A DNA stretch of 64,000 nt from Sphingopyxis sp. Root154 (lineage in GTDB: Bacteria; Pseudomonadota; Alphaproteobacteria; Sphingomonadales; Sphingomonadaceae): the NCBI RefSeq assembly GCF_001427105.1, contig NZ_LMGI01000003.1:1-64000 (forward strand). Reading direction: 5' to 3'. Every line of letters begins with the position of its first letter. The stretch's first letter is position 1. This document shows, one piece after another, positions 31,618-40,553 of this stretch. The translations under genes and the position numbers were made by a program. The notes under the pieces were generated by a model. It was not told the DNA's origin. It made no database searches and saw nothing but the letters and a program-made list of their open reading frames with translations.

Positions 31618-34089
31618 ATGAAGGCAATGCGTATTTTCTTGGGCGCGGGTTCCGCGATGGGTCTCGCCCTGGCTGTGCCGGCGTTCGCCGCCGAGGAAGC
31701 GCCCGCCGATGCAGTCGCGGCCGAAGGCGACATCATCGTCACCGCGCAGCGCCGCGCCGAATCGATGAACGACGTCGGCATGGCGATCCAGGCGGTCGAC
31801 GGCGCGACGCTCGAAAACCTGCGCGTCACCGACATGCGCGACCTGACCACGGTGGCGCCGAGCTTCACCGTCTCGCAAAGCTATCAGGGCGTGCCGACCT
31901 ATACGCTGCGCGGGATCGGCTTCAACACGATCAACCTCTCGGCCACCTCCACCGTCGGCACCTATGTCGACGAGGTCGCCTACGCCTATCCGATCATGAA
32001 CACGGGGCCGGTGTACGATCTCGAACGCGTCGAAGTGCTCAAGGGGCCGCAGGGCACGCTCTATGGCCGCAACACCACCGCCGGCCTGATCAACTTCATC
32101 ACAGCGAAGCCCACCGACACGTTCGAAGGCGGCGTCAAGGCGGAGCTCGGCAATTACCAGACCTATAATTTCGAGGGTCATATCTCGGGTCCGCTCGGCG
32201 AGGGCGTCGCGGCGCGCATCGCGGTGCGCAGCGAAAACAGCGACAAGGGCTGGCAGATCAGCAACGCGCGCCCCGACGAACGGCTTGGCAAGGTCGACAA
32301 GCTGGGAATCCGCGGTTCGCTGGCGATCGATCCGGGTCCGGGGACCAGCATCGACCTGTCGGTGACCTGGTGGCAGAACAAGTCGGACACCGTTGCCGGC
32401 CAGGGCATCGGTTTCACGCCGGCGACCAACCCGGTGTCGGGCACCAGCAATTCACGCCTGTTCAATGCTCCGGGGCTTGCGACCTATCTGGCGAACAACT
32501 TTCCGACCAAGGCGAGCCAGGCCGATTGGGCGCCAGAGGCAGGACGCTCTGCCAATATCGGACGCGGCGAGGGTCTGCCGGGCGATCTCGCTGAAAACAA
32601 CCGTTTTTGGGGCCTGAAGGCGCGCATCGACCAGGAAATCGGTGACACCGCGAAGTTCGTCAGCCTGACCAGTTACAATGACTTCCAGCGCAAGGCATTG
32701 TCCGACTGGAGCGGCGCGCCATTCGAAGTCCTGCTGCAAAAGGCCGACGGCCGGATCAAGAGCTTTGCCCAGGAAGTGCATTTTGAGGGCGAGGCCGGCC
32801 GGGTCAACTGGCTGGTCGGGGGCTATTATGGTCACGACAAGATCGTCGACAGCAACCGCACATTGCTCGGCGAAAATGCGAATGCGCGTTTCATCCGTGC
32901 GGTGCCCTTCATCATCGTGCCCGGCGTCAACCTGCTCAACACGCCGTTCAATTCGGGCGGCTACACCGCCGCCGACATGGCGACCGCCTTCCGCACCTAT
33001 GAAGACATCGGCACGATGAATACGAAGACGTGGAGCGTTTTCGGCAACGCCGATGCCGAGCTGACCGACCAGCTCAAGCTGACGGTCGGGCTGCGCTACA
33101 CCGAAGACAAGCAGGACTATGTCGGCTGTTCGCGCGACTTTAAGGGCAGCATGTTGCCGAACGTCAACGTCGTGAACCGTTTCCTCTTCTCGGCCGGCGG
33201 AACGCTGCCGATCCCGGCGCCGATTTCCGAAGGCCAGTGCAACACCTTCAACGACGTTACGAATAGCTTCGGCCCGGTGATTTCGACGCTCGACGAGAAT
33301 AACCTTGCCTGGCGGGTCGCGCTCGACTGGTCGCCGAACGACGATACGCTCGTCTATGCGTCGGTGTCGCGCGGCTACAAGTCGGGGACCTCGCCGGTCA
33401 ACGCGGCGAGCAAGGCGCGCCAGAATGCACCGGTGACGCAGGAAAAGCTGACCGCTTACGAACTGGGCGTGAAGGCAACGCTGGCGGACCGGCTGCTCCA
33501 GGCCAATTTCGCGGCCTTTTATTACGACTATAAGGACAAGCAGATCAGCACCTATTTCGCCGATCCGATCTACACGGCGCTGTCACGTCTCGACAATGTG
33601 CCCAAGTCGAAGGCCTATGGCCTCGAAGGCGAGCTGACCCTGCGACCGGCGGAGGGCGTGACCATCGCGGCCAACGGCCTGTGGCTGAAAACGAAGGTGA
33701 TCGACTATCTCGGCACCAATGCCGCCGGCCAGCCGGAGAATTTCGACGGTGCCGAGTTCATCTACAGCCCGCGTTTCCAGGGTAGCATCGTCGCGGCCTA
33801 TGACGCGCCGATCACCGATACGCTTAACCTCAATGGTGCGGTCAGCCTGCGTTACCAGGGCAAGGCGAACACGATTTTCGAGGATGATCCGCTCTATGAG
33901 GTGGCTTCCTATGCCGTCGTCAACGCGAGCCTTGGTCTCAAGGACGAAAGCGGCTGGTCGCTGTCGCTGTGGTCGAAAAACCTGTTCAACAAATATTATT
34001 GGTCGGCGGTCGCCAGTAACGCCAACGTCGTGGTCCGGTTCGCCAACCAGCCGCGAACCTTTGGCCTGACGCTGGGTTACGATTTCTAG
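31618..34089 (+). CDS. TonB-dependent outer-membrane receptor
   Basis: 823 aa from the ATG at 31618; GTG 31615 is too close to GAGGGAGG. Signal peptide MKAMRIFLGAGSAMGLALAV with cleavage after AFAA. DIIVTAQRRAESMNDVGMAI opens the plug, YTLRGIGFNTINLS and VEVLKGPQGTLYGRNT follow, and the barrel ends LGYDF with C-terminal Phe, as needed for BAM insertion. Imports a nutrient in a TonB-driven way. It precedes the MpaB-like gene by 15 nt, so the two are one unit, probably under the LuxR-type regulator whose palindrome lies upstream. Confidence 0.92.
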   Translation: MKAMRIFLGAGSAMGLALAVPAFAAEEAPADAVAAEGDIIVTAQRRAESMNDVGMAIQAVDGATLENLRVTDMRDLTTVAPSFTVSQSYQGVPTYTLRGIGFNTINLSATSTVGTYVDEVAYAYPIMNTGPVYDLERVEVLKGPQGTLYGRNTTAGLINFITAKPTDTFEGGVKAELGNYQTYNFEGHISGPLGEGVAARIAVRSENSDKGWQISNARPDERLGKVDKLGIRGSLAIDPGPGTSIDLSVTWWQNKSDTVAGQGIGFTPATNPVSGTSNSRLFNAPGLATYLANNFPTKASQADWAPEAGRSANIGRGEGLPGDLAENNRFWGLKARIDQEIGDTAKFVSLTSYNDFQRKALSDWSGAPFEVLLQKADGRIKSFAQEVHFEGEAGRVNWLVGGYYGHDKIVDSNRTLLGENANARFIRAVPFIIVPGVNLLNTPFNSGGYTAADMATAFRTYEDIGTMNTKTWSVFGNADAELTDQLKLTVGLRYTEDKQDYVGCSRDFKGSMLPNVNVVNRFLFSAGGTLPIPAPISEGQCNTFNDVTNSFGPVISTLDENNLAWRVALDWSPNDDTLVYASVSRGYKSGTSPVNAASKARQNAPVTQEKLTAYELGVKATLADRLLQANFAAFYYDYKDKQISTYFADPIYTALSRLDNVPKSKAYGLEGELTLRPAEGVTIAANGLWLKTKVIDYLGTNAAGQPENFDGAEFIYSPRFQGSIVAAYDAPITDTLNLNGAVSLRYQGKANTIFEDDPLYEVASYAVVNASLGLKDESGWSLSLWSKNLFNKYYWSAVASNANVVVRFANQPRTFGLTLGYDF

Positions 34090-34104
34090 AAGGAGACGGA
34101 CAGC

Positions 34105-35004
34105 GTGGCACGTTTGCCGATGCAGGATGAATATCTGGGGACGGCGATCGACTTCGCCGCCCCCGTCGGCGAACCCGCGCTGCTCGCGCCCGACAGCGTC
34201 CAGTGGCGCATCTACAAGAACCCGATCGCGCTCGGCATCGGCGGCATCGCCGCGGTGCTGCTCGAATTTGCCGAGCCGCGCATCCGGTCGGGGGTGTGGG
34301 ACCATTCGACCTACAAGGCCGATCCGATCGGGCGTTCGCGCCGCACCGGCCTCGTTGCGATGCTCGCCTGCTATGGACCGGCGAGCAGCGCAAAAGCCGT
34401 CATCGGGCAGGTCAACCGGATGCACGGCAAAGTGAAGGGGGAGACCCCCGACGGCACGAAATATCGGGCGCTCGATCCGCTGCTGCTCGATTGGGTCGCG
34501 GCGACCGCTTCCTATGGCTTCCTGATCGCTTATGACCGCTTCGTCCGTCCGCTCAGCGACGCCGACAAGGATCGCTTCATGGCCGACGGCGATGCGATCG
34601 GGCGCGAGTTCGGGGCACGGCATACGCCGCCGACGGTGGACGCTTTCATGGCAATGATGGACGAACTCGAACCGCGCTTCGAGCCGCATTCGATCATTTT
34701 CGAATTCCTCGATATTATCCAGTCGGGCAAGGCGGCACCCGGAGTGCCGCGCTTCCTCCACCGTGCGATCGCGCGCGCTTCGGTGTCGCTGCTTCCGCCG
34801 CATATCCGCCGCAAGCTGGAGCTCGGCCCGCGTTACGACCTGACGCGGCTCGACCGCACCGCGCTGCGCATCGCCGGCAGGCTCGCCGACCGCCACATCG
34901 ACCGCTCCGCGCCGCATTGTCAGGCGAGCGTCCGGCTCGGCCTGCCGCATGATTTCCTGTTCAAATCACCCGCCGAACAGCGGCGCTTGCTCGCCGCCGC
35001 TTAG
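34105..35004 (+). CDS. MpaB/DUF2236-type oxygenase candidate
   Basis: 299 aa, GTG start after AAGGAGACGGACAGC. It has the DUF2236 pattern: SVQWRIYKNPIALGIGGIAA, YKADPIGRSRRTG, MHGKVKG and YRALDPLLLDWV. DUF2236 proteins include latex-clearing protein and the mycophenolate enzyme MpaB, which bind b-type haem and oxidatively cleave isoprenoid double bonds. The usual His in the WVH segment is Ala here (DWVAATASYG), so haem ligation may differ. With a TonB receptor directly upstream, oxidative cleavage of an imported isoprenoid-like compound is possible. Its stop overlaps that of the convergent deacylase gene. Confidence 0.72.
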   Translation: MARLPMQDEYLGTAIDFAAPVGEPALLAPDSVQWRIYKNPIALGIGGIAAVLLEFAEPRIRSGVWDHSTYKADPIGRSRRTGLVAMLACYGPASSAKAVIGQVNRMHGKVKGETPDGTKYRALDPLLLDWVAATASYGFLIAYDRFVRPLSDADKDRFMADGDAIGREFGARHTPPTVDAFMAMMDELEPRFEPHSIIFEFLDIIQSGKAAPGVPRFLHRAIARASVSLLPPHIRRKLELGPRYDLTRLDRTALRIAGRLADRHIDRSAPHCQASVRLGLPHDFLFKSPAEQRRLLAAA

Positions 35005-36698
35005 GAGCAGCGGTTCCAGCCCGCGCCGCGTACCGCGCGCCCCGGCGTCGCGCCGCTATGCTCGCCGTTCCGGAGCACGCCCACGCCGTTGACGAAGACA
35101 TCGCGCATCCCGACCGAATATTGGTGCGGTTTCTCGAAGGTCGAGCGGTCGCCGATCGTCGCCGGATCGAATACCACGACATCGGCATAATAGCCGGGCC
35201 TGAGCGCCCCGCGATCCTTGATGCCCAGATTGGTCGCGGGCAGGGTGGTAAGGCGGTACACCGCCTGCTCGAGCGAAATCAGCTTCTCGTCGCGGACATA
35301 GCGGCCAAGCAGACGCGAAAAATTGCCATAGGTGCGCGGGTGCGCGCCCGATTTCAGGAAGACGCCCTCGGTCGCCTGCGACGCGGCATCCGACCCAAAG
35401 CTCATCCATGGCAACTGGACCTGCCTCCGCACATTGTCCTCGGACATCAGGAAGTAGACGGTGCCGACGCGCGAGCCATCCTCGACGACGAGGTCCATCG
35501 CGACCTCCTCGGGACTTTTTCCGCGCATCGCCGCAACCTCGGCGAGCGTCTTGCCGGTCAGCGGCTTGAGCGCGTCATTCTTGAACCCCGACAGGATCAT
35601 CTTGTCGGCGCCCGCGCCGAAATAGAGATTTTCCCAGTCGGTGCCGGGCTTCTTCATTTCGGCGGCGACGCGCGCGCGGATCGCGGGGTCTTTCAGCCGC
35701 TTGATCCATTCCTCCAGCCCGCCCGCCTGCACCCACGTCGGCATCGCGGCGTCGAGCCCGGTCGCGCCCGCGGTATAGGTGTACATGTCGGTCGTGATCT
35801 TCAGCCCCGCGGCACGCGCATCCTCAATCTTCTTCACGATCGTGTCGAGCTTGCCCCAGTTGCTGCGTCCCGCCATCTTGAGGTGATAGATTTCGGCGGG
35901 CGCGCCCGAGCGGCGCGAGATGTCGATCAGCTCGTCGACGGCTTCCTCGATCCGGTCGCCTTCGGAACGCATGTGGCTGATATACATACCGCCACATTTC
36001 GCGGCTTCGCTCGTCAGCGCGACAAGCTCGTCGGTCTCGGCATAGGAGCCGGGGGCATAGATGATCGAGCTGCCGACCCCCATCGCACCCTCGTTCATCG
36101 CCTGCTTCACCAGCGCGCGCATGCGGGCAAGCTGTTCGGGCGTGGGATCGACATCGCCTTCGCCCAGTTCGTGGACGCGCACCGTGGCGGCACCGACGAA
36201 GCTCGCGACATTGGTCGAAACCCCGCGTTTTTCGAGCCAGGACAGATAGTCGCCGAGGCTCGTCCACTCGATCGGATATTTGATGTCGCCCTGCCGCTCG
36301 GTTTCCAGGGCCTTCATCGTGGCGTTCATCGGTCCCATCGACCAGCCTTCGCCCATCACCTCCAGCGTGACGCCCTGACGGATGTCACTCTGGCTCTTGG
36401 GGTTGGCGATCAGCGATTCGGTCGCCCAGCTCAGCATGTTGATAAAGCCCGGCGCGACCGCCATGCCCTTGGCTACAACCTCGGTCTTTGCGGTGCCGTC
36501 GACCTTGCCCACCGCGACGATGCGGTCGTCCTTGATCGCGACGTCGCCGATCACCGGCGCCTTTCCCGACCCGTCGTAGATCGTCCCGCCGCGGATAATG
36601 AGGTCGTAAGCGGGCGCCTGCGCCGCAGCCGATGCCGAAAGCAGCGCCGAACTGCAAAGCAGCAGCAGGGAAGGGGCGAACGACCGACGCAATGCCAT
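35001..36698 (-). CDS. D-aminoacylase-like amidohydrolase lacking the HxH motif
   Basis: 565 aa, exported: signal peptide MALRRSFAPSLLLLCSSALL, cleavage near SAAAQA. YDLIIRGGTIYDGSGKAP and the late LRPGYYADVVVFDP are the shared composite-domain ends of N-acyl-D-amino-acid deacylases. Metal-site His in YISHMRSEGD and EIYHLKMAG and Asp in SFGSDAASQ are present, but the HxH of PGFIDVHTH is replaced by PGFINMLSW (about 83-91) and the bridging Cys is missing (GEGWSMGP). Such variants may use a single metal or no longer hydrolyse. The gene stands next to the XRE-cupin regulator and shares its peptide context. Confidence 0.82.
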   Translation of the reverse strand: MALRRSFAPSLLLLCSSALLSASAAAQAPAYDLIIRGGTIYDGSGKAPVIGDVAIKDDRIVAVGKVDGTAKTEVVAKGMAVAPGFINMLSWATESLIANPKSQSDIRQGVTLEVMGEGWSMGPMNATMKALETERQGDIKYPIEWTSLGDYLSWLEKRGVSTNVASFVGAATVRVHELGEGDVDPTPEQLARMRALVKQAMNEGAMGVGSSIIYAPGSYAETDELVALTSEAAKCGGMYISHMRSEGDRIEEAVDELIDISRRSGAPAEIYHLKMAGRSNWGKLDTIVKKIEDARAAGLKITTDMYTYTAGATGLDAAMPTWVQAGGLEEWIKRLKDPAIRARVAAEMKKPGTDWENLYFGAGADKMILSGFKNDALKPLTGKTLAEVAAMRGKSPEEVAMDLVVEDGSRVGTVYFLMSEDNVRRQVQLPWMSFGSDAASQATEGVFLKSGAHPRTYGNFSRLLGRYVRDEKLISLEQAVYRLTTLPATNLGIKDRGALRPGYYADVVVFDPATIGDRSTFEKPHQYSVGMRDVFVNGVGVLRNGEHSGATPGRAVRGAGWNRCS

Positions 36699-36722
36699 CT
36701 GTTTCTCCGCGGATAAGGGGAT

Positions 36723-37358
36723 TTAGCCGTGCAGGCTCATCAGGCTGTCCATCAGCCCGTCGTCGGCGCTCGAACAGACGCCGAGTACCAGCGCCTCCTC
36801 ATATCCCTCGGCGACGACATAGGCGTGGCCCATCGACGAATCGAGATAGATGCCCTGACCGGTCTTCAGCGCGACGGGGTCGTAGAATTCGGTGTGAATC
36901 TCGACCTCGCCTTCGAGGACGAAGATGAATTCCTCACCCTGATGCCGGACAAGGTCGCCAAATTCGCGCGCGCTGTGCGCGCGGATTCGCGTGATGATCG
37001 GGATCATCCGCTTTTGCCGCAGGTCGGTACACAGATAGTGATAGTCGTAATTGTCGGTGGTGACGCGCACCGCCTGGTCGATCGTGCCGATGCTGCGGCG
37101 GCCGGTGACGCGCGGGGTCGTATCTCCGTCATCCTCGGCGAACAGGTCCGACATGCGAATGTTGAGTCGCTGGCTGAGCTGCTGGAGCTTGTCATAGCTC
37201 AGCGTCAGCCGGTCGTGCTCGACCTTCGATAATGTCGACACCGGGATACCCGATTTCGCGCTCATCTCCTTGAGCGTCCAGCCGTTTCGCGAGCGAATGC
37301 TCTTCATCACCGTGCCGAGCGTCGGCGGGGCTCCGCGATCAGCCATTAATTTTTCCAT
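36723..37358 (-). CDS. XRE-family regulator with C-terminal cupin domain
   Basis: 211 aa from ATG 37358 (an in-frame ATG at 37346 is also possible; neither has a strong ribosome site). Helix-turn-helix at about 15-70: SRNGWTLKEMSAKSGIPVST, LSKVEHDRLTLSYDKLQQLS. Cupin at about 120-195: HQGEEFIFVLEGEVEIHTEF, then GQGIYLDSSMGHAYV. XRE-cupin proteins usually sense small molecules such as amino acids or polyamines in the cupin barrel. It is divergent from the serine-hydrolase/DgcA operon and upstream, on the same strand, of the deacylase. The conserved motif at 37366 is probably its operator. Confidence 0.85.
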   Translation of the reverse strand: MEKLMADRGAPPTLGTVMKSIRSRNGWTLKEMSAKSGIPVSTLSKVEHDRLTLSYDKLQQLSQRLNIRMSDLFAEDDGDTTPRVTGRRSIGTIDQAVRVTTDNYDYHYLCTDLRQKRMIPIITRIRAHSAREFGDLVRHQGEEFIFVLEGEVEIHTEFYDPVALKTGQGIYLDSSMGHAYVVAEGYEEALVLGVCSSADDGLMDSLMSLHG

Positions 37359-37365
37359 TCCATAT

Positions 37366-37390
37366 TTGACAATTTTCCAATCAGGATCAT
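37366..37390. promoter_or_regulatory. Region 3 conserved promoter/operator motif, copy 1
   Basis: TTGACAATTTTCCAATCAGG followed by ATCAT, between the divergent XRE-cupin and serine-hydrolase genes. TTGACA could be a -35 hexamer with ATTATG as -10 after 17 bp. The same 25-bp pattern recurs at 40497 with 20 identical positions, including the non-promoter spacer, which argues for a bound regulator. Confidence 0.6.
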
Positions 37391-37488
37391 TATGTCCCTA
37401 TCGGGCCAATAGATGTTGGTCCCTTGGTAAGGGGTCGCGCGGCTTGCTGCAAGATGTGACAGGCCGCGATAATGAAAAGGGGAAAGCG

Positions 37489-39468
37489 ATGCGTTTCATC
37501 CGCAAGGCGATGATCGGGCTGGCGGCTTTTGCCGCGCTGCCGCTGGCGGCGCAGGGGCCAGTGCCCGCGCCCGCCGTGAAAAAAGTCGAAACTGCGGCCG
37601 TTCCGGTTGTAAAAACCGCCGCGGCGCCCGTCGCGCTCGACGCCAAGGATCTCGAAGCCTGGCTCGACGGCTATCTGCCCTACGCGCTCGAACGCGCGCG
37701 CATTCCCGGCGCGGTCGTCGTCGTCGTGCGCGGCAATCAGGTCGTGCTTGAAAAGGGCTATGGCCTCTCCGACGTCGCCAAGCGCGCGCCGGTCCTGCCC
37801 GGGACCACGCTGTTTCGCCCGGGATCGGTGTCGAAGCTCCTCACCTGGACCGCGGTGATGCAGCAGGTCGAGGCGGGCAAGATCGACCTCGACAAGGACG
37901 TCAACGCCTATCTCGATTTCAAGATTCCGCCCTTTGAGGGCAAGCCGGTGACGATGCGCAACATCATGACGCACACCGCTGGTTTCCAGGAATCGATCCG
38001 CCATCTGATCAGCAGCGATCCCAAGGCGGTGATGACACTTAAGCAGCAGATGCCGCTCGCGCTTCCCGACCGCGTCTTCGCGCCGGGCACGACGCCCGCT
38101 TATTCGAATTATGCCACCGCACTCGCGGGCTATATCGTCGAGCGCGTCAGCGGCGAGCCGTTCGACAATTATATCGAGAACCACATCTTCACGCCGCTCG
38201 GCATGACGCATTCGTCGTTCCGCCAGCCGCTTCCGGCGGGTCTCGCGCCGCATATGGCGAAGGGCTATCCCGACATCACGCAAAAGGCCAAGCCGTTCGA
38301 AATCGTTATTCCGGCGCCGGCAGGCAGCCTGTCGGCCAGCGGCGCCGACATGGGCAAGTTCATGATCGCGCATCTGAATGACGGCGCGGGCCTCATGAAG
38401 CCCGAAACCGCGAAACAGATGCACGATTTCAAGGCGCCCGGCGTCGGCCCGCTCAACAGCATGGCGCTCGGTTTCTACGAACAATGGGTCAACGGCCACC
38501 GCGCGATCGCGCATGGCGGCGATACCGTCTGGTTCCATAGCTATCTGTGGCTGTTCCCCGACGCCGACATCGGCGTCTACATCTCGATGAACAGCGCGGG
38601 GACGCAGGGCGATGCGGGCGCGATCCGCAGCGCGCTGTTCCACAAATTCGCCGATCGCTACCTTCCCGGCAGCGAGAAGCCCGGCACCGTCGACGCAAAG
38701 ACCGCCAAAGAACATGCGCAAATGATGGTCGGCCATTATGTCAGCAGCCGCGGCAGCTTCACCAATTTTGCGAGCCTGTTCGGCTTGCTCGGCCAGATGA
38801 CGATCTCGCTGACCGAGGACGGCAAGATCACGCTGCCTGCGCTCGACGGCCTTGGTGCGGGGGCACGCGACTGGGTCGAGGTCGAGCCCTTCGTATGGCG
38901 CGACACCGGCACCGGAGAGCGCGTCGCCGCCGAGGTCAAGGACGGCCGCGTCGTGCGCTGGAGCGTCGATGGCGGTTCGCCCTTCATGGTGTTCGAACCC
39001 GCCCCGGCAAGCGCCAATGCGGCGTGGCTCAACCCCGCGCTGATCTTCGCCTTCGGCATCATCCTGCTCGCCGCGCTGGCGTGGCCGGTACGCGCGCTGG
39101 TGCGCCGCAACTTCAAGGCGGAGTTCCCGCTCGAGGGCAAGGCGCGACGCGCGTATCGCCTGTCGCGTATCTTTGCGTGGCTCGCGATCGGCGCACTCGC
39201 CGGCTGGATCGGGCTGATCGCGGCCTTCTCGGCCGATATCGGCAGCCTCGGCGGCCCGCTCGACTGGCTGATCCACCTGCTGCGCATCGTGACGCCGCTC
39301 GCCGCCTTCGGCCTGCTCATCACGGCGGGCTGGCACCTGTGGCTCGGTATCAAGGACAAGCGCCGCTGGACGATGAAGCTCGGCGCGGTGCTGCTGATCC
39401 TCGCCGCGCTGGTCCTCGTCTGGGTGACCCTCGCCTTCCATCTCTATGGCTTCGGGATGGTCTATTGA
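37489..39468 (+). CDS. Serine hydrolase (beta-lactamase/S12 family) with C-terminal membrane domain
   Basis: 659 aa from the ATG at 37489, preceded by AAGGGGAAAG. A signal peptide ends near PLAAQG. The S12 fold carries SVSK (Ser113, Lys116), YSNY as the YxN motif near 206, and HGGD in place of KTG. From about 515 there are four or so hydrophobic helices, an unusual C-terminal addition that anchors the enzyme. S12 members include D-Ala carboxypeptidases, esterases and D-aminopeptidases. In front of DgcA (stop/start share one base), a D-amino-acid peptide substrate is likely. Confidence 0.85.
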   Translation: MRFIRKAMIGLAAFAALPLAAQGPVPAPAVKKVETAAVPVVKTAAAPVALDAKDLEAWLDGYLPYALERARIPGAVVVVVRGNQVVLEKGYGLSDVAKRAPVLPGTTLFRPGSVSKLLTWTAVMQQVEAGKIDLDKDVNAYLDFKIPPFEGKPVTMRNIMTHTAGFQESIRHLISSDPKAVMTLKQQMPLALPDRVFAPGTTPAYSNYATALAGYIVERVSGEPFDNYIENHIFTPLGMTHSSFRQPLPAGLAPHMAKGYPDITQKAKPFEIVIPAPAGSLSASGADMGKFMIAHLNDGAGLMKPETAKQMHDFKAPGVGPLNSMALGFYEQWVNGHRAIAHGGDTVWFHSYLWLFPDADIGVYISMNSAGTQGDAGAIRSALFHKFADRYLPGSEKPGTVDAKTAKEHAQMMVGHYVSSRGSFTNFASLFGLLGQMTISLTEDGKITLPALDGLGAGARDWVEVEPFVWRDTGTGERVAAEVKDGRVVRWSVDGGSPFMVFEPAPASANAAWLNPALIFAFGIILLAALAWPVRALVRRNFKAEFPLEGKARRAYRLSRIFAWLAIGALAGWIGLIAAFSADIGSLGGPLDWLIHLLRIVTPLAAFGLLITAGWHLWLGIKDKRRWTMKLGAVLLILAALVLVWVTLAFHLYGFGMVY

Positions 39469-40472
39469 TGGCGACGCAAAGCACGCGGGAACTGACGCTC
39501 GACCTTCGGGTCGAGCGTTTTCCCTACCATCAACCTTTCCGCATTTCGGGGCATGTCTTCACCGAAACCGCATTGCTCGTCGCCGAGCTTTCGGACGGGA
39601 CGCATGTCGGGCGCGGCGAGGGCGCCGGGGTCTATTATCTCGGCGACGACATCGACCATATGCTGGCCGGGGCGACGCGGGTCCGCGATGCGCTCGAGAA
39701 TGGCGCGACGCGCGACGATCTGCAACAGCTGCTCCCGCCGGGTGGCGCGCGCAACGCGCTCGACTGCGCTTTCTGGGATCTTGAGGCGAAGCAGGCCGGG
39801 CTTCCGGTCTGGGAACTCGCCGGGTTGAGTCCGCCAAAGGCGCTGCGCTCGACGCTCACGCTCGGTGCCGATCGTGCGGAGACGATGGCGAAAGCCGCGC
39901 TGGCGATCGATCCGGAGGCGCCGATCAAGGTAAAGCTGACCGGCGACCTCGCCGACGATATCGCGCGGGTCGTTGCGATTCGCACGGCGCGACCGCACGC
40001 GTGGATCGGCGTCGATGCCAACCAGGGCTATGACGTGGCGACGCTTGCCGAACTACTGCCCGTGCTGGTTTCGACGCGCGTCGCGCAACTCGAACAGCCG
40101 TTAAAACGCGGGCGCGAGGCCGATCTCGACGGGCTCAAGCGCCCTTTGCCGTTCGTCGCCGACGAAAGCGCGCTGTCGTTCGCCGACACCGCCTCGCTCG
40201 TCGGCCGTTTCGATGTCGTGAACATCAAGCTCGATAAATGCGGTGGGCTCACCGAAGGGCTGGCGATCGCGCGGCAGGCGAAGAAGCTCGGCCTCGACGT
40301 CATGGTCGGCAACATGATGGGCACCAGCCTGTCGATGGCGCCGTCCTATCTCGTCGGTCAGCTTTGTGACATCGTCGACCTCGACGGGCCGACCTTTCTC
40401 GCGCGCGATCGCGATCCGGGCGTGAGCTATCGCGACGGCATGATCCATTGTCCGGCAGAAATTTGGGGATGA
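39468..40472 (+). CDS. dgcA: N-acetyl-D-Glu racemase / dipeptide epimerase (enolase superfamily)
   Basis: 334 aa from the ATG at 39468; upstream extension of the frame overlaps the serine hydrolase. Muconate-lactonising subgroup: acid/base Lys in IKVKLT (K154/K156), metal ligands D183 (GVDANQG), E209 (LEQP) and D232 (ADES), and the second Lys254 in NIKLDKCGG. This fold includes L-Ala-D/L-Glu epimerases. With a DgcN (DUF1611) gene 3.4 kb downstream, the DgcA assignment is favoured: racemising N-acetyl-D-glutamate to the L form. Acting on Ala-Glu dipeptides from murein is the alternative. Cytoplasmic. Confidence 0.82.
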   Translation: MATQSTRELTLDLRVERFPYHQPFRISGHVFTETALLVAELSDGTHVGRGEGAGVYYLGDDIDHMLAGATRVRDALENGATRDDLQQLLPPGGARNALDCAFWDLEAKQAGLPVWELAGLSPPKALRSTLTLGADRAETMAKAALAIDPEAPIKVKLTGDLADDIARVVAIRTARPHAWIGVDANQGYDVATLAELLPVLVSTRVAQLEQPLKRGREADLDGLKRPLPFVADESALSFADTASLVGRFDVVNIKLDKCGGLTEGLAIARQAKKLGLDVMVGNMMGTSLSMAPSYLVGQLCDIVDLDGPTFLARDRDPGVSYRDGMIHCPAEIWG

Positions 40473-40496
40473 TGACAGATTTATGTCCTAAACCGG

Positions 40497-40521
40497 TTGA
40501 CAATTTTCTGATTAGGACAAT
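40497..40521. promoter_or_regulatory. Region 3 conserved promoter/operator motif, copy 2
   Basis: TTGACAATTTTCTGATTAGG followed by ACAAT, 33 bp before the dipeptidase gene that heads a six-gene operon. It agrees with copy 1 at 20 of 25 positions. On the minus strand it contains two ATTGTC direct repeats 17 bp apart. It is probably bound by the XRE-cupin protein. Confidence 0.6.
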
Positions 40522-40553
40522 AGTCTAAATTGAAACTATAAAGGGAGGATGGG

